Shown one piece after another: positions 1-4,978 of a stretch of DNA of 5,525 nucleotides. The translations under genes and the position numbers were made by a program. The number at the start of each line of letters is the position of its first letter. The first letter of the stretch is position 1. The DNA comes from Pseudomonadota bacterium. Its GTDB lineage: Bacteria; Pseudomonadota; Gammaproteobacteria; Burkholderiales; Sulfuriferulaceae. Below the pieces are notes generated by a model that saw only the letters and a program-made list of their open reading frames with translations, was not told the DNA's origin and did no database searches. The stretch covers positions 1 to 5,525 of the forward strand of contig JAJYGL010000201.1 in the NCBI GenBank assembly GCA_021790625.1, given 5' to 3'.

Positions 1-633
1 GCCGAAGCGGGAGTGGCCTTGCCAAAACTGGCGCGGTTTTGTGTGGCAGAACAATTGGCGGGCGCGGCGTTCATGGCCGGGATTCCCGGCACCGTGGGCG
101 GGGCATTGGCGATGAATGCAGGTTGTTATGGCGGGCAAACATGGCAAGTGGTGGATAGGGTGGTGATGATCGATCGCAAGGGTGTGTTGCATCAACGTGG
201 ACGTGAGGCGTTTGTAACCGGGTATCGTGAAGTCAGTTGGCAGGGCAAGCAAGCGGAAGAAGGTTTTGTGGCAGCGTATTTTCGATTTGATCTTGGTGAT
301 GGCAACAAGGCACAGCAAGAAGTGGCGGCGTTGTTGCAACAGCGTAGCGCCAGTCAGCCATTGGGTCAACCGAACGCGGGATCGGTATTTCGTAATCCGC
401 AGGGAGACCATGCGGCGCGTTTGATCGAGGCGTGTGGCATGAAGGGGTATCAGATAGGGGGCGCACAGGTATCGATGAAACACGCCAACTTTATTGTCAA
501 TACCGGTACGGCGAGTGCAGCAGATATTGAACAACTGATCGAAACGGTGGCGAAAAAGGTCGAGCAGGAAACCGGTACGCGCTTGCAGCGTGAGGTGCAC
601 ATTGTGGGAGAGAAGGCAACATGCAGGGGATGA
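1..633 (+). CDS. murB: UDP-N-acetylenolpyruvoylglucosamine reductase MurB, 5'-truncated by window edge
   Basis: MurB is a cytosolic FAD enzyme that uses NADPH to reduce enolpyruvyl-UDP-GlcNAc to UDP-MurNAc in peptidoglycan precursor synthesis. The frame is open from base 1 (Ala-Glu-Ala-Gly-Val), so 210 residues are visible. The GTG at 13 lies inside the conserved run and is not the start. Seen: the FAD-domain motif MAGIPGTVGGALAMNAG (about residues 25-41), a GYR motif (Tyr75, Arg76 matching the substrate-binding Arg), GSVFRNP (Ser128, the proton donor) and LQREV (Glu198, the second acid/base). The GSxFxNP and KHANFIVN forms, with no extra Tyr loop, mark the type II subfamily. Type II enzymes are usually about 300 residues, so roughly the first 90 are missing, including the N-terminal FAD-binding loop. 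The end overlaps ddl by 13 bases, consistent with one operon. All catalytic residues in the visible part are intact. Confidence 0.97.
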   Translation, partial: AEAGVALPKLARFCVAEQLAGAAFMAGIPGTVGGALAMNAGCYGGQTWQVVDRVVMIDRKGVLHQRGREAFVTGYREVSWQGKQAEEGFVAAYFRFDLGDGNKAQQEVAALLQQRSASQPLGQPNAGSVFRNPQGDHAARLIEACGMKGYQIGGAQVSMKHANFIVNTGTASAADIEQLIETVAKKVEQETGTRLQREVHIVGEKATCRG

Positions 634-1541
634 GAGCATACGGCAAGGTTGGCGTGCTGCTGGGTGGAAAATCGGCAGAGCGGGATGTGTCGCTGGTGAG
701 TGGTCATCGGGTGCTGCAGGGGTTGCGTGAACTGGGTATCGACGCACATCCGTTTGATCCGGCGGAACGTGACATGCTGGCCTTGTCAGCAGAAGGCTTC
801 GATCGCGTGATCATTTCGCTGCATGGTCGTTTTGGTGAGGATGGCACTGTGCAGGGTGTGCTGGACTGGATGGGGATTCCATACACAGGCAGTGGCGTTA
901 TGGCGTGTGCGTTGGCCATGGATAAATGGCGCACCAAATTGTTGTGGCGGGCTGCCGGTATTCCGACTCCGGATTGGGTGTTGTTGACGCAGGATAGTCA
1001 ACCGGATGATGTGGTGGCGAAGCTGGGTTTGCCGTTGTTTGTCAAACCCGCACGTGAAGGGTCCAGCTTGGGTATGACTCGGGTGACTGACGCGCGGCAG
1101 TTGCAGGCGGCATGGGAAAAAGCCGCAGCGTTTGATGCGTTGGTGCTTGCCGAACAGTGTATCGATGCGGGTGAATATACCTGTGCGATTCTGGGGGATA
1201 CCGTGTTGCCGATGATTCGTTTGCTGCCGGCGGGCGAATATTATGATTACGCGGCCAAGTATGTGCGGGATGACACTGAATATCGGGTGCCATGCGGCTT
1301 GTCGGCAGCGCATGAGACAGCCATCGGTCAGCAGGCGTTACAGGCCTTTCGGGTGTTGGGCTGTCGTGGTTGGGGGCGGCTGGACGTGATGCTGGATACG
1401 GCGGGGAATCCCTGGTTTCTGGAAGCCAATACGTCACCGGGCATGACCAGCCATAGTCTGGTGCCGATGGCAGCAGCAGCAGCGGGCATGACATTCGGGC
1501 AATTGTTACTGGCATTGTTGGAGACCGCCTGTGTGGATTAA
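621..1541 (+). CDS. ddl: D-alanine--D-alanine ligase (DdlB type)
   Basis: This cytosolic ATP-grasp ligase joins two D-Ala to give the dipeptide that MurF adds to the peptidoglycan stem. At 306 residues it matches E. coli DdlB, and motifs are in register with it: GGKSAERDVS with Glu20 (binds the first D-Ala), LHGRFGEDG (68-75), the lid KPAREGSSLGM with Ser148, YYDYAAKY with Lys213 and Tyr214, then RLDVM (Arg253, Asp255) and LEANTSPGMTSHSL (Glu268, Asn270 for Mg2+; Gly274, Ser279). Tyr214 is typical of D-Ala-D-Ala rather than D-lactate ligases. The ATG at 621 has GGAG at 607-610 and GAAGG at 612-616. The ATG at 630, which overlaps the murB stop as ATGA, would remove only three residues and cannot be excluded. 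An (Ala)5 run at residues 284-288 comes from a GCA repeat. Confidence 0.97.
   Translation: MQGMRAYGKVGVLLGGKSAERDVSLVSGHRVLQGLRELGIDAHPFDPAERDMLALSAEGFDRVIISLHGRFGEDGTVQGVLDWMGIPYTGSGVMACALAMDKWRTKLLWRAAGIPTPDWVLLTQDSQPDDVVAKLGLPLFVKPAREGSSLGMTRVTDARQLQAAWEKAAAFDALVLAEQCIDAGEYTCAILGDTVLPMIRLLPAGEYYDYAAKYVRDDTEYRVPCGLSAAHETAIGQQALQAFRVLGCRGWGRLDVMLDTAGNPWFLEANTSPGMTSHSLVPMAAAAAGMTFGQLLLALLETACVD
1520..1533 (+). promoter_or_regulatory. Ribosome binding site and GTG start of ftsQ
   Basis: GGAG at 1520-1523 stands 7 bases before GTG at 1531-1533, all inside the 3' end of ddl. This decides the ftsQ start inside ddl and supports translational coupling, since ribosomes finishing ddl at 1541 pass straight over the site. 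Confidence 0.75.
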
Positions 1542-2253
1542 GTCGGGAAAATCCGTGTTGTTGTTCGTGGTGGGTTTAGGGCTTGCCATGTTGCTGTGGT
1601 TTGCCGGTATCGCTTTGATTCATCTGCCGATGTTTCGTCTGCGTACGGTGCAGGTGAGTGGCGCGCCGCACGTCAGCCTGGCGCAGGTGCAATGGGTGAT
1701 TCAACGGGGTGTGCACGGTAATCTGTTTACGGTCGACTTGTCTGCCGTGCAGGCAGCCTTCGCTAAATTGCCCTGGGTGAGGAGTGTCGATGTACGCAGA
1801 CGTTGGCCTGACGCGCTGGCGGTGACGCTGGTCGAGCATCAGGCCGTGGCAAGATGGAATGAGGATGGGTTGGTCGATCGGCAGGGTGATGTTTTTTATG
1901 CTGCCAGCGCGCAGAGCCTGCCACAGCTTGCCGGACCGGATGGCAGTAGTGTTGAAGTGATGCAGATGTGGCAAGGGGTGGCGAAGACGCTGGCGCCCAT
2001 TGCGCGCAGTCCGGTAAAGGTGAGCATGAGTGCGCGAGGGAGTTGGCGGGTGATATTGGACAACGGGGTAGAAATTGCGTTGGGGCGGGATGATCAGGTG
2101 TTGTCGCGACTGGCGCGATGGGTCAGCGTATATCCAGCCATGCTTGCCCAGTTGAATGCTCCACTGGTAAGGGTTGATTTGCGTTATCCACAGGGCTTTG
2201 CCGTGCAGACGGCGCCTGTGTCGACGACGTCTGGACAAGGGAAGATGTCATGA
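1531..2253 (+). CDS. ftsQ: Cell division protein FtsQ
   Basis: FtsQ is a bitopic inner-membrane protein that binds FtsB/FtsL and links early and late divisome proteins. The 240-residue product has a short cytoplasmic tail with Lys4 and Lys7, one transmembrane helix (about 9-30), a POTRA domain (about 36-103, including the VQVSGAPHVS and LPWVRSVDVRRRWPDAL motifs) and a periplasmic beta domain (about 104-228, with VRVDLRYPQGFAV near its end). The GTG start is chosen because GGAG at 1520-1523 sits 7 bases upstream, the encoded Met-Trp is the start often seen in betaproteobacterial FtsQ, and the next ATG (1588) would cut into the membrane helix. It overlaps ddl by 11 bases and ends in an ATGA overlap with ftsA, so translation is probably coupled. 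FtsQ diverges fast; the identification rests on domain layout and position as well as motifs. Confidence 0.95.
   Translation: MWIKSGKSVLLFVVGLGLAMLLWFAGIALIHLPMFRLRTVQVSGAPHVSLAQVQWVIQRGVHGNLFTVDLSAVQAAFAKLPWVRSVDVRRRWPDALAVTLVEHQAVARWNEDGLVDRQGDVFYAASAQSLPQLAGPDGSSVEVMQMWQGVAKTLAPIARSPVKVSMSARGSWRVILDNGVEIALGRDDQVLSRLARWVSVYPAMLAQLNAPLVRVDLRYPQGFAVQTAPVSTTSGQGKMS
2184..2192 (+). promoter_or_regulatory. Consensus DnaA box (TTATCCACA) within ftsQ
   Basis: The nine bases match the strict high-affinity DnaA box exactly. They lie in codons for Arg-Tyr-Pro-Gln near the ftsQ 3' end, about 60 bases before the ftsA start. A single box inside a coding sequence can occur by chance, so binding is only a possibility. 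Confidence 0.4.
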
Positions 2254-3485
2254 GCAGACAACGGGATAACCGTGATTTGGTGGTGGGGCTGGACATTGGT
2301 ACATCCAAGGTGATCGCCATCGTGGCCGAATGGACGCCGGACGGGCGGCTGGATGTGATTGGTATGGGGTCGCATCCTTCGCGCGGGTTGAAAAAAGGGG
2401 TGGTGGTGAATATCGAATCGACGGTGAACGCGATTCAGCGCGCACTGGAAGAAGCCGAATTGATGGCGGATTGCAAGATTACCGAGGTGTATACCGGCAT
2501 TGCCGGTAGCCACATTCGCAGCTTCAATTCGCATGGCATGGTGCCGATTCGTGACAAGGAAGTAACAGAACTGGATGTCAATAAAGTATTGGAAACGGCT
2601 AAAGCAGTCAGCATCCCGACCGATCAGCAGATTTTGCATGTCTTGTCGCAGGAATATTTGGTGGACGGGCAGGAAGATGTGCGCGAACCGCTTGGTATGA
2701 GTGGCGTGCGGTTGGAAGTCAAGGTGCATATTGTGACCGGCGCTGTGTCGGCGGCACAGAATATCATCAAATGTGTGCGCCGCTGTGGACTGGAAGTGCG
2801 CGATCTGGTGCTGCAACCATTGGCGTCGGCGATGGCGGTGTTGACAGAAGATGAAAAGGATTTGGGTGTGGCAGTGGTCGATATCGGCGGTGGTACGACG
2901 GATATCGCTATATTTACCCAAGGGGCTATTCGGCATACGGCAGTGATTCCGGTGGCGGGAGACCAGATTACGAATGACATTGCGTTGGCTTTGCGTACCC
3001 CGCTCAAGGATGCGGAAGATTTGAAGATTTCTTATGGTTGTGCCTTGCGCCAATTGGCCGGAGCGCATGACATGCTGGAAGTGCCTGGCGTGGGCGAGCG
3101 CGGTGCGCGTCAGATGTCACGTCAGTTGTTGGCAGAAGTGATTGAGCCGCGGGTGCTGGAATTGTACGAGATGGTGCAGGCCGAATTGCGTCGTAGCGGT
3201 TTTGAAGAACTGATGCGTTCGGGCATCGTGATTACCGGTGGGTCAGCTGCCATGGAAGGCATGGTAGAACTTGGTGAAGAGGTATTGCATATGCCCGTGC
3301 GTTTAGGGGTGCCGCATTATGAAGGGGGGTTGTCCGAGGTGATGCATAACCCACGTTACGCCACCGGAGTTGGATTGTTATTGTCGGGAATTGAGCAGCA
3401 GGACAGGCATACGGGAGCCAGCCTGTCTGGCAAGTCGTTCAAGCAGTTGCTGGAAAAAATGAAGGGGTGGTTCAAGAACTTCTGA
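2250..3485 (+). CDS. ftsA: Cell division protein FtsA (actin-like ATPase, FtsZ membrane tether)
   Basis: FtsA binds the FtsZ C-terminal peptide and holds the Z-ring at the inner membrane, and it recruits later division proteins. The 411-residue length is normal. Seen in order: phosphate-1 motif VGLDIGTSK (12-20, Asp15), the FtsA-specific 1C (SHS2) region inserted at about 85-165, phosphate-2 motif VVDIGGGTTD (209-218), the conserved LLAEVIEPR stretch (293-301), adenosine motif VITGGSA (327-333) and a C-terminal amphipathic helix at 397-411 with alternating Lys and bulky hydrophobics (Phe, Leu, Trp), the usual membrane-targeting sequence. The ATG overlaps the ftsQ stop as ATGA and has AAGGGAAG at 2237-2244 as ribosome binding site. 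The stop codon lies at the base of a predicted mRNA hairpin. No frameshift or missing motif was seen. Confidence 0.98.
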   Translation: MSRQRDNRDLVVGLDIGTSKVIAIVAEWTPDGRLDVIGMGSHPSRGLKKGVVVNIESTVNAIQRALEEAELMADCKITEVYTGIAGSHIRSFNSHGMVPIRDKEVTELDVNKVLETAKAVSIPTDQQILHVLSQEYLVDGQEDVREPLGMSGVRLEVKVHIVTGAVSAAQNIIKCVRRCGLEVRDLVLQPLASAMAVLTEDEKDLGVAVVDIGGGTTDIAIFTQGAIRHTAVIPVAGDQITNDIALALRTPLKDAEDLKISYGCALRQLAGAHDMLEVPGVGERGARQMSRQLLAEVIEPRVLELYEMVQAELRRSGFEELMRSGIVITGGSAAMEGMVELGEEVLHMPVRLGVPHYEGGLSEVMHNPRYATGVGLLLSGIEQQDRHTGASLSGKSFKQLLEKMKGWFKNF

Positions 3486-3499
3486 TCCGGAAACGGATT
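3484..3499 (+). other. GAAA-tetraloop hairpin at the ftsA stop codon
   Basis: GATCCG (3484-3489) pairs with CGGATT (3494-3499): five Watson-Crick pairs plus one G-U at the base, closed by GAAA (3490-3493), a stable GNRA loop. The last two bases of the ftsA stop codon (3483-3485) lie in the stem. There is no U tract after it, so it does not look like an intrinsic terminator. It may be an RNA processing or stability element; the function is inference. Confidence 0.55.
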
Positions 3500-3500
3500 G

Positions 3501-3513
3501 GCGGTTGAACCGC
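3501..3513 (+). other. Second hairpin in the ftsA-ftsZ spacer
   Basis: GCGGT (3501-3505) pairs perfectly with ACCGC (3509-3513) around a 3-base loop, one base after the previous hairpin. Its right arm can instead pair with 3467-3475 in the ftsA coding end. It is followed by GATGATTGG, not a U run, which argues against termination. Confidence 0.45.
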
Positions 3514-3552
3514 GATGATTGGTCAGGATGGTGTGACAGTTTGATTTGATAC

Positions 3553-3568
3553 GAGGAGAGAGTAAATG
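3553..3568 (+). promoter_or_regulatory. Strong ribosome binding site of ftsZ
   Basis: GAGGAG (3553-3558), then GAGAGTA and ATG at 3566. Purine-rich with optimal spacing; clearly stronger than the sites of ddl, ftsQ and lpxC. It follows an AT-rich unpaired-looking stretch (TTTGATTTGAT, 3540-3550), so it should be accessible. Confidence 0.85.
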
Positions 3569-4714
3569 TTTGAATTAATGGATTCGAAGCAGGAAGCCGT
3601 GATCAAGGTGATCGGCGTGGGTGGTTGTGGCGGCAACGCCGTCGATCACATGATTGAGTGTGGCGTGGAAGGCGTGGAATTTATCGGCGTGAATACCGAC
3701 GCCCAAGCGCTGCAACGCAACAAGACCAAAATCCAGTTGCAGTTGGGCACTAATGTGACCCGCGGGCTGGGTGCCGGCGCCAATCCTGAGGTAGGTCGCG
3801 AAGCAGCACTCGAAGACCGTGAGCGCATTGCCGAGTTGATCGATGGCGCAGACATGCTGTTTATTACGGCCGGCATGGGCGGTGGTACCGGAACGGGTGC
3901 GGCACCCGTGGTGGCGGAAGTGGCCAAGGAAATGGGTATCTTGACCGTGGCTGTGGTGACCAAACCTTTTCTGTTTGAGGGTAAACGCGTGCGGCTTGCC
4001 AATGCGGGTATCGAGGCGCTCGCCCGTCATGTCGATTCGCTGATCATTATTCCGAATGAAAAGTTGATGCAGGTGCTGGGTGACGATGTTTCCATGCTGG
4101 ATGCGTTCCGTGCCGCCAATAATGTGTTGTACGGCGCGGTGGCGGGGATTGCCGAGGTGATTAATTGCGCCGGCATGGTGAACGTGGACTTTGCTGATGT
4201 GCGTACGGTAATGTCGGAAATGGGAATGGCGATGATGGGTTCGGCTGTCGCCAGTGGTGCGGATCGTGCGCGGCTTGCTGCACAACAGGCCGTGGCCAGT
4301 CCACTCCTGGAAGATGTCAACCTGGCGGGTGCGCGCGGTGTACTGGTCAACGTGACGGCGTCTTCTGACCTGAAGATGCGCGAGTACATGGAAGTGATGA
4401 GCGCTATCAAAGGGTTCACTGCAGAAGAGGCAACAGTGATTGCGGGAACCGTGATCGATGAGAGTATTGGCGACGAATTGCGGGTGACGATTGTGGCAAC
4501 GGGTCTTGGCAATCCGGTCGTGCGCCAACAAATGAAGCCGGTGATTCTCAAAACGGGCACGGATGATTATACCGCGCCAGTTGAGCAAGGGACGGCAGAT
4601 AACGAGCCGGCTGTGTTTCGCAGTAATCGTCGTGAGGCGCAACTGGAAGCATTGAAGCAATCCGGCATGGAATATCTGGATATTCCGGCATTTTTACGTA
4701 AACAGGCGGACTGA
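3566..4714 (+). CDS. ftsZ: Cell division protein FtsZ (tubulin-like GTPase)
   Basis: FtsZ polymerises with GTP into the Z-ring at midcell. The 382-residue protein has the N-terminal glycine loop GVGGCGGNAV (17-26), NTDAQAL (43-49), the tubulin signature GGGTGTG (105-111), and the T7 synergy loop with Asn206, Asp208 and Asp211 that completes the active site of the neighbouring subunit. The globular core ends near 317. A short linker (about 318-368) leads to the conserved C-terminal peptide LDIPAFLRKQAD (371-382), the docking site for FtsA and other partners, written as in E. coli FtsZ. The ATG has a strong GAGGAG at 3553-3558 with 7 bases spacing, the best ribosome binding site in the window, fitting high expression. 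Unlike the genes before it, it does not overlap its neighbour, and it follows an 80-base structured spacer. Confidence 0.99.
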   Translation: MFELMDSKQEAVIKVIGVGGCGGNAVDHMIECGVEGVEFIGVNTDAQALQRNKTKIQLQLGTNVTRGLGAGANPEVGREAALEDRERIAELIDGADMLFITAGMGGGTGTGAAPVVAEVAKEMGILTVAVVTKPFLFEGKRVRLANAGIEALARHVDSLIIIPNEKLMQVLGDDVSMLDAFRAANNVLYGAVAGIAEVINCAGMVNVDFADVRTVMSEMGMAMMGSAVASGADRARLAAQQAVASPLLEDVNLAGARGVLVNVTASSDLKMREYMEVMSAIKGFTAEEATVIAGTVIDESIGDELRVTIVATGLGNPVVRQQMKPVILKTGTDDYTAPVEQGTADNEPAVFRSNRREAQLEALKQSGMEYLDIPAFLRKQAD

Positions 4715-4731
4715 GCGCGGGGAAATCGCTC
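4713..4731 (+). terminator. Possible weak terminator or 3' hairpin after ftsZ
   Basis: GAGCG (4713-4717), beginning within the ftsZ stop codon, pairs with CGCTC (4727-4731) across a 9-base loop, followed by GTTTGTG. The stem is short and the T run is only three bases, so it would terminate poorly if at all. It is as likely to protect the ftsZ mRNA end as to stop transcription. Confidence 0.3.
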
Positions 4732-4875
4732 GTTTGTGCCGGATAGTCGTCGAGCTTGCTGGAGCCAATCAGTGCTCTGCGGGAGATCGTTGGATTTGGT
4801 TTGCACATGAGACAAAAATGTAACACCCACAGGGAGTTGGAGACGATATGTTCATCCGGTGACACAGTTTCGCGA

Positions 4876-4881
4876 TATAAT
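4876..4881 (+). promoter_or_regulatory. Candidate -10 element of an lpxC promoter
   Basis: A perfect TATAAT lies 97 bases before the lpxC start and would give a leader of about 90 bases. The -35 region is poor: TTCATC (4851-4856) is the nearest partial match, with a 19-base spacer, and there is no TG extended -10. If real, the promoter is probably modest or activator-dependent. Confidence 0.45.
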
Positions 4882-4948
4882 GTCCGATGGCGTTTCTGTT
4901 GGCGGGCAGGGGGATTGGCGCGGGCAGATGTGGATGGTAATGAGCAAT

Positions 4949-4972
4949 CGATAACAATGGCGATAACAATGG
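4949..4972 (+). repeat. Tandem 2 x 12-base repeat upstream of lpxC
   Basis: Two exact, adjacent copies of CGATAACAATGG (4949-4960 and 4961-4972) are followed by a shortened third-copy-like GGTAACATG (4973-4981) that contains the lpxC start codon. Each full copy carries an ATG in a frame different from lpxC. Confidence 0.85.
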
Positions 4973-4978
4973 GGTAAC

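Larger units (their letters stand above)
4715..4978 (+). other. ftsZ-lpxC intergenic region
   Basis: This 264-base spacer is the longest non-coding stretch. In order it holds the hairpin after ftsZ, an unremarkable segment (about 4732-4830), a Shine-Dalgarno-like AGGGAG/GGAG with a four-codon ORF (4831-4862), a TATAAT, a G-rich stretch (4901-4924) and the 12-base tandem repeat. A 73-codon frame from TTG at 4756 to the stop at 4975-4977 crosses it, but it has no ribosome binding site and no recognisable domain, so no gene is called. Confidence 0.7.

Noticed and set aside
13..15. GTG at 13 as the start of murB
   Set aside because: The reading frame is open from base 1 and the residues before it (Ala-Glu-Ala-Gly) continue conserved MurB sequence. 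The true start lies outside the window.
3519..3551. A possible ftsZ promoter (TTGGTC at 3519, TTGATA at 3546)
   Set aside because: The spacer would be 21 bases and both elements are weak, and GTGACA (3533-3538) has no -10 at a proper distance. No promoter can be supported in this spacer, though one may lie within ftsA.
3575..4660. A 361-codon open frame on the minus strand opposite ftsZ, with similar long frames opposite ftsA (2184-3068) and ftsQ (1576-2238)
   Set aside because: The products are rich in His, Arg, Gln and Thr with no recognisable domain, no ribosome binding site was evident, and they mirror certain members of well-conserved genes. They follow from the biased codon use of the sense strand, which leaves few antisense stops.
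4796..4824. A second possible lpxC promoter, TTGGTT with a 17-base spacer to TGTAAC
   Set aside because: Only three and four of six bases match. Such weak pairs are expected by chance, and the TATAAT downstream is a better candidate.
4756..4977. A 73-codon + frame between ftsZ and lpxC, ending one base before the lpxC ATG
   Set aside because: It begins with TTG without a Shine-Dalgarno sequence, the internal ATG at 4807 also lacks one, it contains the probable lpxC promoter and the 12-base repeat, and the product matches no family I know.
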